Shown here in pieces: positions 23,539-30,264 of a stretch of 45,345 nt of DNA; within the stretch, counting starts at the first letter, position 1; every line of letters begins with the position of its first letter. Origin of the DNA: a virus; IMG/VR virus record IMGVR_UViG_3300034103_000330, positions 1 through 45,345 of that record; one strand, 5' to 3'. A program made the translations under genes and the position numbers. The notes below the pieces were generated by a model that saw only the letters and a list, made by a program, of their open reading frames with translations, was not told where the DNA came from and did no database searches.

Positions 23539-23623
23539 AAAGCCTCTCCATCGTCATGTAGCTCTCCTGCCAGTAGTACACGCAATTCTGTCTCTTGGAA
23601 CACCAGCCACCCATGCAGTTCAT
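23414..23623 (-). CDS. Small Cys-rich protein (69 aa)
   Basis: CMGGWCSKRQNCVYYW (cysteines 3, 8 and 14, plus 29 in ERLCEPDN) suggests a small metal-binding fold. Its ATG overlaps the upstream stop (ATGA), which supports translation. The C-terminal part (PKTPGQGSSGWAPRA) is less protein-like and lies antiphase to the 76-residue gene. The true protein may be real with an overprinted tail. Confidence 0.6.
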   Translation of the reverse strand: MNCMGGWCSKRQNCVYYWQESYMTMERLCEPDNTDAYRRYSIRDLEASVPRSVDPKTPGQGSSGWAPRA

Positions 23624-24240
23624 CTTGCCTCCAGCAATCGAGGCAAGACAGACTTCATCTCGATCATCTGAGTCTTCGGCCCGGTTACCCCTGCGCTTTT
23701 GACCGCAAGAGCCTTCTGCTTATCTCCAATCAGGATCGGGCCGTTCATCGAAACATGACCAAACTTCGCGTTCTCAAGGTCATACACGCCAGTCAACTGC
23801 GCAGGGAAAGTGACGTCTTGCCTACCGGCATAGGCGCGGTAGGAATCACAGAAGCGCTTCTGTAGGAACTGCAACTCATCGTTGGGATATCTACAAACCT
23901 TCGGCCAACCGCCCAAGTCTTCAATGACCGCGTGGATGACTCCATCGTCAAAGACGACAGACCTGTAGGCACCTACGCTCTGCATTGCGTCAAAGACCTT
24001 CCCCCAGGCCAGCAGGGCCCTGTCTGTATTGGTGCCCTGCAACTGCCTCACGATGTCCGCGGGCTTCGGCATGAACTGCCCGCGCTCAGGGTCCATCAGG
24101 TGAGCAGACAAGGCCTTAGTGACCTGCTCAACATCGAACTGCTTGCAAGCCTGCTGCCACACCTGAGCAGCAAACGGAGTCAACTCCTTGCCGTAAAAGT
24201 CGTGAACACCAGCCAACACATCAATGAACTTCTGGCTCAT
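23620..24240 (-). CDS. Replication-module protein, loader-like (206 aa)
   Basis: The N-terminal FIDVLAGVHDFYGKELTPFA followed by VWQQACKQFDVEQVTKALSA and DPERGQFMPKPADIVRQLQG (about residues 4-70) is the pattern of DUF6475-type phage proteins found next to DUF1376 replication genes. These are thought to help recruit or load the host helicase. The C-terminal part is mixed alpha/beta. It overlaps the upstream DUF1376 gene (ATGA). Function inferred from family and position. Confidence 0.75.
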   Translation of the reverse strand: MSQKFIDVLAGVHDFYGKELTPFAAQVWQQACKQFDVEQVTKALSAHLMDPERGQFMPKPADIVRQLQGTNTDRALLAWGKVFDAMQSVGAYRSVVFDDGVIHAVIEDLGGWPKVCRYPNDELQFLQKRFCDSYRAYAGRQDVTFPAQLTGVYDLENAKFGHVSMNGPILIGDKQKALAVKSAGVTGPKTQMIEMKSVLPRLLEAR

Positions 24241-24935
24241 ACACCCTCCTGAGAAGCCAAAAACCGACGGGCCACTTCCGCGTTTCGAGCCTCCAAAGCT
24301 GACTGCTTCGAGACAACAGAGAACTGAGGCCGAGCATTACCCACCCATGTTCTCCAGGCTGCTTGCCAGTCAAGCATCACTGAACCCTTGGATGCGTGGT
24401 AGTCGCGGAACTTCTGCAACTCCACCGCAACATCAACACCCTTCTGCCCAGCAGCATTCAGACCTGTTGCATCAGGATAGAAGTCATCCGGGAGCTGCTT
24501 GCGCCGCTTAGGCGCCACAACATTGGTTGATGGTTCTTGGTTAGTGGTTCTTGGTTCTTGGTTATTGGTTGCGATCTGACGCGCATCAGATTTCGTATCT
24601 GATTTCAGATCAGCTTCAGATGCCCAACGAGTCTGATTTGCTTGCCTTGCAGAGTTTGCCTTGCGTTGGTACTTGGCAATTTCTGTGTCGATCCTCTGAT
24701 GCGTATGTGATTTCAGATCCGGGTCGTATCTGAAGAACGTGCGAAGCAGAAGTGAGATCAACTGCTCTTCCCCCCGCACGCCAACCTTGTAGGCAAGCAC
24801 TTCAAGATCGTCAGGAAGTGGCTTCTCGGACTCGTAGTAGAGCCAGATCAAGCGCAAGTAGATGTAGGAGTCCCTTGGCGACAGCGATGATGTGTCGCGC
24901 AAAAAGTCACCAATGTGGTGTGGGTAGTAGTGCAT
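24237..24935 (-). CDS. DUF1376 (YdaU-like) replication protein (232 aa)
   Basis: The N-terminal MHYYPHHIGDFLRDTSSLSP, then IYLRLIWLYYESEKPLPDDL, is the DUF1376 domain, a winged-helix module common in phage replication initiators. A disordered, Asn/Thr/Gln-rich linker follows (about residues 110-140), then a C-terminal domain ending KFRDYHASKGSVMLDWQAAW. That layout resembles O-type initiators. I chose the ATG at 24935; a TTG at 24947 with an AGGA site is the alternative. Probably recognises the phage origin and recruits host helicase. Confidence 0.8.
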   Translation of the reverse strand: MHYYPHHIGDFLRDTSSLSPRDSYIYLRLIWLYYESEKPLPDDLEVLAYKVGVRGEEQLISLLLRTFFRYDPDLKSHTHQRIDTEIAKYQRKANSARQANQTRWASEADLKSDTKSDARQIATNNQEPRTTNQEPSTNVVAPKRRKQLPDDFYPDATGLNAAGQKGVDVAVELQKFRDYHASKGSVMLDWQAAWRTWVGNARPQFSVVSKQSALEARNAEVARRFLASQEGV

Positions 24936-25038
24936 TTCCGCGTCCAAAGATCCGTCCTAAAGGAAACCAACGGCAGGCGGGACGGGGTCGCTTTTCGGTG
25001 GGCTCATGACTTCCCACCTAGCCGGGTTTCGCAACACT

Positions 25039-25380
25039 CTACAACATTTCGGGGGCCTTGCGCACCTTTTTCGCCTTGCCACCGATCTGTCCTGCCTTGG
25101 CGTTGGACGCTGACCTCTTCTTGCGATGGTCGATGTCTTCCTGCCAAGCCTTGTGGGTCCAGTAGTTTTTGGGCTCCTGGACAAAAAACCTCAAAAGCAC
25201 GGGCTCGATGCAGTCCCAGTCCAAGGCGATCTCGCGCTCAATCCTGGACGGGTCGTTCTCGATCGGGCCTTCGGCTTGGTAGTACAAGTCACGAAGCCGC
25301 CTGTAAGCCAGATCCTCTGCATCAGCGATGCCATAGGTCTCAGCCCAGTAAGCGGCAAAGTCAAACTTGTACCAGTTCAT
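25039..25380 (-). CDS. Second DUF1376 (YdaU-like) protein (113 aa)
   Basis: MNWYKFDFAAYWAETYGIAD, then LAYRRLRDLYYQAEGPIEND and EREIALDWDCIEPVLLRFF, is the DUF1376 domain. A basic tail follows (AKAGQIGGKAKKVRKAPEML) instead of the C-terminal domain of the neighbour. Start chosen at 25380, behind GGAGGATGAG and 1 base after the repressor stop. It may partner with the longer DUF1376 protein at the origin, or regulate it. Confidence 0.8.
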   Translation of the reverse strand: MNWYKFDFAAYWAETYGIADAEDLAYRRLRDLYYQAEGPIENDPSRIEREIALDWDCIEPVLLRFFVQEPKNYWTHKAWQEDIDHRKKRSASNAKAGQIGGKAKKVRKAPEML

Positions 25381-25381
25381 C

Positions 25382-25585
25382 TCATCCTCCGAACAGGTCC
25401 GGCCGCATGTCAGCACGAGCCACGACTCCTTCGGTCATGTGCTCGATCTTGACCGCCATCGCTGGACTGCACTTCTCCCTGCCGGCAATGAGTTGGCTCA
25501 TCCACGTCTTCGTAATGCCCAGCCTGTTGGCAAGCTCGACCTTCGACCCATAGGGCTTGTTTGCAAAGTAGTCTTTCAAGTTCAT
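25382..25585 (-). CDS. Cro/YdaS-like helix-turn-helix repressor (67 aa)
   Basis: A compact HTH. MNLKDYFANKPYGSKVELAN is helix 1 to helix 2, RLGITKTWMSQLIAGREKCS is the recognition helix, and PAMAVKIEHMTEGVVARADM is the stabilising helix. This is the YdaS/Cro pattern (DNA-binding regulators of phage switches). It is divergent from the rightward operon across a 72-base control region, as Cro is in lambdoid phages. Start chosen at 25585. The ATG lies only 8 bases past a TACACT hexamer, so the message may be nearly leaderless. Confidence 0.85.
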   Translation of the reverse strand: MNLKDYFANKPYGSKVELANRLGITKTWMSQLIAGREKCSPAMAVKIEHMTEGVVARADMRPDLFGG

Positions 25586-25657
25586 GTTGGATAGTGTACG
25601 CCAGAGTTTGACAATCCTAAGTAATTTTGTACGGTATTGCAAGAAGGACTTACACAC
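25586..25657. promoter_or_regulatory. Divergent switch region
   Basis: The rightward promoter is probably TTGACA (25608-25613), 16 bases, TACGGT (25630-25635). The transcript would start just before the AAGAAGGA ribosome site of the gene at 25658. The leftward promoter probably uses TACACT (25594-25599, minus strand). TGTACG occurs at 25595-25600 and again at 25628-25633. The copies are 33 bases apart (about three helical turns) and overlap both -10 regions, so they are candidate repressor half-sites. Confidence 0.6.
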
Positions 25658-25900
25658 ATGGTAGCATGTTGCTTCCACAACAGCGAAAGACAGCGCATGA
25701 AAGATCTAATTGAACTTCTAAGAAAACCGTCAGGCAAAGTGGTGGCACAACGCAGGATCGAAGATGCTCAGCGGGAGTACATCGAGTACATGACCCTTTC
25801 TGAGCAGCACGCAACCATGTCTGCCCACAACCTGAACGAGGCAAATCGTGTCAAGCATCAAATTGACTGGCTCCGAGAGTGCATCAGTCAGTTTGACTGA
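25658..25900 (+). CDS. First rightward gene, helical protein (80 aa)
   Basis: Begins at the ATG at 25658, with AAGAAGGA as the ribosome site; an ATG at 25697 (MKDLIELLRKPSGKVV) is an alternative. The body is helical (RRIEDAQREYIEYMTLSEQH, then NLNEANRVKHQIDWLRECIS), resembling small phage proteins encoded first in early operons. First gene behind the rightward promoter; function unknown. Confidence 0.75.
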   Translation: MVACCFHNSERQRMKDLIELLRKPSGKVVAQRRIEDAQREYIEYMTLSEQHATMSAHNLNEANRVKHQIDWLRECISQFD

Positions 25901-26180
25901 CTTCGAAGAAGCCACCATAGACCTGGAAGACGCTCTTGACCGAGCAGAAGCAGGAACAGCAACCCCGAGCGATTTCGCTCTCCTCCGCAACCAACTAGGA
26001 ATCCATCATGGGACTCATTGCAAAAGAATCAGGAACAGCGTCAGCCTTCAAGCCTGTGCCTCCGGGCACGCATCTGGCCCGCTGCTATCGCATCATCGAT
26101 CTTGGCACGCAGAAGACCGAAGGATCCTTCGGGGAGAAGCGCCAGCCCAAGATCATGGTGCAGTTCGAGATTCACGGTGA
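25848..26180 (+). CDS. Overlapping small protein, uncertain (110 aa)
   Basis: Begins at a GTG with GAGG upstream. Residues about 15-50 are acidic and protein-like (FEEATIDLEDALDRAEAGTA then TPSDFALLRNQLGI). It bridges the 107-base gap between its neighbours. The remaining 60 residues overlap the next gene out of frame and look like shadow reading. The true product may be the first ~52 residues only, or the end may be truncated by an undetected sequence change. Confidence 0.4.
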   Translation: MSSIKLTGSESASVSLTDFEEATIDLEDALDRAEAGTATPSDFALLRNQLGIHHGTHCKRIRNSVSLQACASGHASGPLLSHHRSWHAEDRRILRGEAPAQDHGAVRDSR

Positions 26181-26664
26181 AGACGAGGATGGCCAACCCC
26201 TGCTCACCGAAAAGGGCGAGCCGATGTCCATCTCGAAGAACTACACGCTCTCCCTGTCGGAGAACGCTACGCTCCGCAAGGATCTGACCTCTTGGCGTGG
26301 AAAGGAGTTCACCCCTCAGGAACTCCGCGGCTTCGAGTTGAAGGCCATCCTTGGCCAGTGGGCCATGTTGTCAGTGACTCGCGCTACAGGCAACAACGGC
26401 AAGGAGTACACAAACATCATCGGCATCTCTGGTGTGCCGGCCGCTATCAAGAAGGCAGGCCTCCCGCAGGGCCACAACAAGACCGTTCTGTTCTCCATAT
26501 CAGAGGCAGACATGAGCGTGTTTGAGACCTTCAGCAATTCCATCAAGGAGAAGATCAAGGCATCTCCTGAATGGAACTCGTTCTTTGGCAAGAAGTACGC
26601 CCAGGAACAAATGGATTCCGCGAAGTCCACCGAGGCTTTCCCAGAGGACGACATTCCCTTCTAA
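26008..26664 (+). CDS. SSB-like / NGO0469-family protein (218 aa)
   Basis: An early-operon protein opening MGLIAKESGTASAFKPVPPG. The middle reads like an OB-type beta domain (KIMVQFEIHGEDEDGQPLLT; GFELKAILGQWAMLSVTRAT). A helical segment follows. The C-terminus is acidic and ends EDDIPF, the same tip as bacterial single-stranded-DNA-binding proteins (DDDIPF), which binds partner proteins. I recognise the NGO0469-like phage family. Expected role: coating single strands during replication or recombination and recruiting partners. It sits upstream of a PD-(D/E)XK nuclease gene in the same operon. Confidence 0.8.
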   Translation: MGLIAKESGTASAFKPVPPGTHLARCYRIIDLGTQKTEGSFGEKRQPKIMVQFEIHGEDEDGQPLLTEKGEPMSISKNYTLSLSENATLRKDLTSWRGKEFTPQELRGFELKAILGQWAMLSVTRATGNNGKEYTNIIGISGVPAAIKKAGLPQGHNKTVLFSISEADMSVFETFSNSIKEKIKASPEWNSFFGKKYAQEQMDSAKSTEAFPEDDIPF

Positions 26665-26674
26665 GGATATTTCG

Positions 26675-26896
26675 ATGAAAACTATCACCTTGTCCGATAT
26701 GGACGCTCAGATCATTGTTGACGCGCTGCGATTCAAAACTGCAGTGCTGATCAATGAGTTACTGCATAAAGAACCAACAACAATCACTGTTGCTCCCACA
26801 GAAGTTACTCCCAAAGTGACTCCCACAGTTAAGCCCAAGTTCCGCCTTAAAAAGGACGGCACTTTGAGTAAGCCATTGGGAAGGCCCCGCAAATGA
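26675..26896 (+). CDS. Small basic protein with AT-hook-like end (73 aa)
   Basis: Start at 26675, with AAGGATA as the ribosome site. Helical N-terminus (MKTITLSDMDAQIIVDALRF), a Thr/Val/Pro-rich middle, and a basic end containing GRPRK, the AT-hook core. Likely a DNA-binding accessory, inferred from the tail only. Confidence 0.7.
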   Translation: MKTITLSDMDAQIIVDALRFKTAVLINELLHKEPTTITVAPTEVTPKVTPTVKPKFRLKKDGTLSKPLGRPRK

Positions 26897-27048
26897 AGGG
26901 CTGTAACGGACCATGCGGTCGCAAGGTCTGTCCTCCTCCGTGTGATCTTGACGATTCCCCTGAATCATTGGGCAGGCTGGTGCTGCTCGGTTTGGGCATC
27001 GTTTGTCTCGTTGGGGCGATTGCATTCGTTGTGGGGGTGTTGGTATGA
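26893..27048 (+). CDS. Small Cys-rich membrane protein (51 aa)
   Basis: Read by hand: MKGCNGPCGRKVCPPPCDLD at the start (four cysteines), then a long membrane segment, LVLLGLGIVCLVGAIAFVVG, to the end. It overlaps both neighbours (ATGA at each end). Predicted single-pass membrane protein with the Cys cluster outside the membrane core. Function unknown. Confidence 0.7.
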   Translation: MKGCNGPCGRKVCPPPCDLDDSPESLGRLVLLGLGIVCLVGAIAFVVGVLV

Positions 27049-27503
27049 CTGACCTGCGAACCGCCGCCCAGCAGGCGCTGGAGGCGTTGGAGGCGCGAGC
27101 CGTCAACCGCTACTTTGAACACCTTGGAGAAACCATCGCCGCCCTCAAGGCCGCGCTGGAGCAGACGGTGCAGGAGCCGGTGGCGTGGACAACCATGCCT
27201 GACGCAGACGATTGGATGTTTGTGTCAGGCACGGAAAAACCACCGTTGCCGGGAGAGTGGCATCCCCTCTACACCCACCCACCCCGCCGCGAGACGGAGC
27301 CCGCGTTCGACGCTCTTGTCGCCATCAGCCTGCTGACCCACCTCGGTGGCGAAGTGGCCGACTATGAGGATGTGGTGGAGGCGGTGCGCCGGTTGCACGC
27401 CCTGAACGGGGAACTGCTGGAGGCATTGAAGTACCACCAAGAGCAGACCCGACCCATTGAGCGCACTCGCGCCGCCATCGCACGGGCGGAGGGGAAGGTA
27501 TGA
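27045..27503 (+). CDS. Early-operon protein with PLYTHPP motif (152 aa)
   Basis: Start chosen at the ATG at 27045, overlapping the upstream stop (ATGA). A helical N-terminus is followed by EPVAWTTM and then EWHPLYTHPPRRE. The PVAW...PLY-x-PP pattern recurs in variable small early proteins of many phages (Eaa-like), where domains are often mixed. The rest is helical. Function unknown. Confidence 0.75.
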   Translation: MTDLRTAAQQALEALEARAVNRYFEHLGETIAALKAALEQTVQEPVAWTTMPDADDWMFVSGTEKPPLPGEWHPLYTHPPRRETEPAFDALVAISLLTHLGGEVADYEDVVEAVRRLHALNGELLEALKYHQEQTRPIERTRAAIARAEGKV

Positions 27504-27733
27504 GCCGCGACGACATCATCCGCATGGGTAAGGAGGCTGGTGTGTACGCCGCGCATACCGAGTTGACGCTAATGGCGGGGCTTGAACGCTTCGCCGCCCT
27601 TGTCGCCGCGCAGGAGCGCGAGGCGTGTGCGAAGGTGGCAAAAGAGACCGTTTGCGATATGCACCTCGGGACTGGAATCAAGATTTACGGCACCAAGGCA
27701 GCAGCCGCCATCAGAGCAAGGGGGAACACATGA
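27500..27733 (+). CDS. Small early protein, paralogue A (77 aa)
   Basis: Begins MSRDDIIRMGKEAGVYAAHT. It contains LERFAALVAAQEREACAKVA and ends in AAAAIRARGNT, a known pattern of small phage proteins. It shares ER/RFAxLVAAxERE and IRARG with the next gene, so the two are likely paralogues. Overlaps its neighbours by ATGA. Confidence 0.75.
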   Translation: MSRDDIIRMGKEAGVYAAHTELTLMAGLERFAALVAAQEREACAKVAKETVCDMHLGTGIKIYGTKAAAAIRARGNT

Positions 27734-27966
27734 ATGACGAACTTATCCGCTTTGCAATAGAGGCAGGGTTTGAGCATGACCCCGCAGACGGAAACAACAT
27801 ATATTTTGCCGATGGGTACTGGACCAAAGAACTTGCTCGATTTGCCGATCTTGTCGCCGCTGCCGAGCGCGAACGATTTGCGCTGGAGTGCATAGACCTT
27901 GTGGCTTTTCACGGCGGCAGTATTGAAATTGAAGCAGCAATCAGAGCAAGGGGGCAGGAAGCATGA
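27730..27966 (+). CDS. Small early protein, paralogue B (78 aa)
   Basis: Starts at 27730 (MNDELIRFAIEAGFEHDPAD). The core is ELARFADLVAAAERERFALE and the end IEAAIRARGQEA, clearly parallel to paralogue A. Overlaps neighbours by ATGA. Function unknown. Confidence 0.75.
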   Translation: MNDELIRFAIEAGFEHDPADGNNIYFADGYWTKELARFADLVAAAERERFALECIDLVAFHGGSIEIEAAIRARGQEA

Positions 27967-28160
27967 AAGTCACACTTGAATTCAACCTGCCGGAAGAGAA
28001 GCAAGAAGCAGAACTAGCTATGAACGCCGGAGAACTGTACTCCACGCTCAATCAAGTGAATCACATTCTGAGGGCTTGCCTCAAGCACGATGGTGATGCG
28101 AGAGACGCAGCCACTGAATGCCGCTCTTTGATCTCTGATGTTCTCGGGAGGTTTGAATGA
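27963..28160 (+). CDS. Hypothetical protein (65 aa)
   Basis: A beta start (MKVTLEFNLPEEKQEAELAM) followed by helices (GELYSTLNQVNHILRACLKH). This strand-helix-helix design, with an aspartate-rich loop, is frequent among small phage early proteins. ATGA overlaps on both sides. Confidence 0.75.
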   Translation: MKVTLEFNLPEEKQEAELAMNAGELYSTLNQVNHILRACLKHDGDARDAATECRSLISDVLGRFE

Positions 28161-28381
28161 ACCTCACTGATTGGTTCCCTGGCTCAGCCAAGCCCGTTCG
28201 CAAGGGCGTGTACCAGCGGCAGTACCCACACTTCTCCAAGACAACCTTACCCCAGTATTGCTACTGGAATGGAAAAGGATGGGGCATGGGTGAGCATTCC
28301 GTAGAACAGGCCATGCGGCATAAGGATGCGTTCATGGTAGCGCCCCGTCAATGCCTTCCTTGGAGAGGAGTTCTGAAGTGA
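28157..28381 (+). CDS. Hypothetical Trp/Tyr-rich protein (74 aa)
   Basis: Rich in aromatics (DWFPGSAKPVRKGVYQRQYP; YCYWNGKGWGMGEHSVEQAM), typical of small host-takeover-type proteins in phage early operons. ATGA upstream, GTGA downstream. Function unknown. Confidence 0.7.
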   Translation: MNLTDWFPGSAKPVRKGVYQRQYPHFSKTTLPQYCYWNGKGWGMGEHSVEQAMRHKDAFMVAPRQCLPWRGVLK

Positions 28382-28794
28382 CAACCCTCTACGAAAAGCG
28401 TGGCCGCAAGTACGTGCCTTACAGCTTGGCTTGGCACTACGAGCGTGAAGGCGATCAGATGAAGGTAGGTGAGTTCAGGCTCACTTACTGTTACTCGAAC
28501 GGTGGGCGTAAGTATGACTACGCGGTCACTCCTGCTACGGCCCCGTTCGTTGCCGCCGCGATGGTTGCCCGCGAAGCGATGGAGCAGGCCATAAGAGACA
28601 AGATCGTAGACAAGATCGTAGCCACCAATCACATCAAGTCTCACCCTTACACCAAGAAGCAGCTTGCCATCATTGAGCGCTTCCGTAAGGAGATGTCTGA
28701 TGCTGGCGGTCTTCTGCCTTCGTGGTGGGATCAGGCAAGTGCTTATGAGATTTCAGAAGCGGCGATCAAAGCAGTGCAGGAGTACAAGCCGTGA
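28378..28794 (+). CDS. Hypothetical protein with YEKRGRKY motif (138 aa)
   Basis: Start chosen at the GTG at 28378 (read as MTTLYEKRGRKYVPYSLAWH), overlapping the upstream stop. MTTLYEKRGR-YVP is a recurring opening of small early phage proteins. The body has a beta stretch with Tyr and Arg and a helical end. No enzyme motif. Confidence 0.75.
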   Translation: MTTLYEKRGRKYVPYSLAWHYEREGDQMKVGEFRLTYCYSNGGRKYDYAVTPATAPFVAAAMVAREAMEQAIRDKIVDKIVATNHIKSHPYTKKQLAIIERFRKEMSDAGGLLPSWWDQASAYEISEAAIKAVQEYKP

Positions 28795-29009
28795 TCAGCA
28801 GCAACATCTACAAGTACAAGCCGCAGGACTTTGCACGCTGTGAAAGTAATCCTCTTCTAGACCAATGCAAAAGATGTGGACGAAACGTACACATGAATCC
28901 TGTGCATTCGGGATGGCAAACGTGGATAGGACCGTGGACAGGTCACGGGCCTTGCCCTAATGGAGACTTCATGGAGATTAAGAATGAGAACCAACAAACC
29001 AACCTTTAA
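28791..29009 (+). CDS. Small Cys-rich zinc-like protein (72 aa)
   Basis: GTG start overlapping the previous stop. Contains CESNPLLDQCKRCGRNVHMN and a later GPWTGHGPCPNG, giving a CxxC pair plus a distant Cys, a likely zinc site. Trp-rich middle. Function unknown. Confidence 0.65.
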   Translation: MISSNIYKYKPQDFARCESNPLLDQCKRCGRNVHMNPVHSGWQTWIGPWTGHGPCPNGDFMEIKNENQQTNL

Positions 29010-29214
29010 GTGGAGTTTTGATTGCGGAGAAGGATCAATCGGGAATCTTGAAGCATTTAGGGAGTTAGACCCTTTGATGCGTTGTGATCTGCTTACTGAC
29101 TGGATTTACGAGCTAGAAGCAGAGCACAAACTTGCAGGCGAAGATTTAATGGCTCAATGGGAAGAAATTCAAGCCAAAGCCAAAGCCAAGAAAGAAAGAA
29201 ATGCTGACAGCTAA
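28984..29214 (+). CDS. Hypothetical helical protein (76 aa)
   Basis: Start at 28984 (MRTNKPTFKWSFDCGEGSIG), overlapping the preceding gene. A helical, acidic middle (LTDWIYELEAEHKLAGEDLM) and a basic tail. Its 3' end overlaps the nuclease gene by 14 bases. Function unknown. Confidence 0.7.
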   Translation: MRTNKPTFKWSFDCGEGSIGNLEAFRELDPLMRCDLLTDWIYELEAEHKLAGEDLMAQWEEIQAKAKAKKERNADS

Positions 29215-29956
29215 AGAACGCCCATCCGACTCTGGACACTGGTACTCCAGAAACGGAGAACCTACCTACACAATCCTCGGCAAGAACGGGAAGATCCGCA
29301 ACACCACGCTCAGAGACGCCAGGGAGTTTTCTCTGGTCCCCAGCGTCACTACGATCCTGAACGTGGCTGCAAAGCCTCAACTAACGCAGTGGCTGCAGAA
29401 GCAAGTCCTGCTTGCAGCACTGACTCTGCCCAAAATCGATGCAGAGTCAGAAGACGACTACCTCGCAAGGATTCTGGAAGACTCAAAGGAACAAGGCAGA
29501 GCCGCGGCAGATGCCGGCACAGACATCCACGCCGCGATCGAAGCCTTCTACAGGGGTGAGGTATGGCACAAGCACCAAGAGCACGTCCAGGCCTGCTCTA
29601 AGGCCCTTGACGGGCACTTTGGCCCGCAGGGATGGGTTGCTGAGCGCTCCTTCGGCCATGACCTGGGATACGGTGGCAAGGTCGATCTGCATTGCCCAGG
29701 CATCGTCGTTGACGTCAAGACCAAAGAGTTCACCGATCCCTCAAAAGTTGATGGCTACGAGGACCATCGGATGCAACTCGCCGCCTACCGGGTAGGACTG
29801 GCTCTTCCCAAAGCCCGGTGCGCCAACATCTTTGTCTCTCGGTCAGTCCCAGGCCTGTGCGTCATCAAGGAATGGACCGCAGAAGAGTTGGACGAAGCCT
29901 GGGAGATGTACTACCACCTTCTCCGCTTCTGGCAAATCAAACACAACCATAGGTAA
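29201..29956 (+). CDS. PD-(D/E)XK (RecB/Cas4-like) nuclease (251 aa)
   Basis: Catalytic pattern of the family. AGTDIHAAIEAFYRGE carries H110. LGYGGKVDLHCPGIVVDVKT carries D162 and D171-V-K173. HRMQLAAYRVGL carries the conserved Gln (Q192) after the active site. Expected to be an exonuclease or recombination nuclease acting with the SSB-like protein in the same operon. The first ~50 residues are basic and may bind DNA. Start at 29201 overlaps the upstream gene. Confidence 0.85.
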   Translation: MLTAKERPSDSGHWYSRNGEPTYTILGKNGKIRNTTLRDAREFSLVPSVTTILNVAAKPQLTQWLQKQVLLAALTLPKIDAESEDDYLARILEDSKEQGRAAADAGTDIHAAIEAFYRGEVWHKHQEHVQACSKALDGHFGPQGWVAERSFGHDLGYGGKVDLHCPGIVVDVKTKEFTDPSKVDGYEDHRMQLAAYRVGLALPKARCANIFVSRSVPGLCVIKEWTAEELDEAWEMYYHLLRFWQIKHNHR

Positions 29957-29959
29957 CTC

Positions 29960-30181
29960 ATGAAAATCGATGACGATCTCGTTAAACAAGTGTTCTTCTA
30001 CGTTGACGACAAAGACCCCAAGGGGGTGTACGCCGACAACGTGAACCTGTTGGACTTTGCTAAGAAGTTCTATGCGGTGATCCGCAGAGACGTCGCAAGA
30101 GAAGAGCACTCCCGGTGCGTAGACATTGTCTCGAGCATGAACCGGGAAGTCGGCAACAAGCTCAACACGCAGCGCCCATAA
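29960..30181 (+). CDS. Last rightward gene, hypothetical (73 aa)
   Basis: MKIDDDLVKQVFFYVDDKDP, then a helical VNLLDFAKKFYAVIRRDVAR, then a short end. It starts 3 bases after the nuclease stop and ends immediately before the shared terminator hairpin. Function unknown. Confidence 0.7.
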   Translation: MKIDDDLVKQVFFYVDDKDPKGVYADNVNLLDFAKKFYAVIRRDVAREEHSRCVDIVSSMNREVGNKLNTQRP

Positions 30182-30205
30182 AAAAACCCCCCTGCTCGAG
30201 GGGGG
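30180..30205 (-). terminator. Rho-independent terminator of the leftward late region
   Basis: On the minus strand CCCCCC-TCGAGCA-GGGGGG is followed by seven T. It lies 60 bases past the stop of the SLT-domain gene (30265). Because the convergent rightward operon ends here too (30181), the hairpin stops leftward transcripts from running antisense through the early operon. On the plus strand no T-run follows, so it terminates rightward RNA poorly. Confidence 0.85.
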
Positions 30206-30264
30206 CCAAGAACCGCGGCAACTGCTTGCGGTGTTCAGCAGGGAGAAGGCTGAACAGCTTCAGT

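Noticed and set aside
26117-26132. 16-base perfect palindrome CCGAAGGATCCTTCGG
   Set aside because: Lies inside the SSB-like coding region and does not recur; likely chance, though an operator cannot be excluded.
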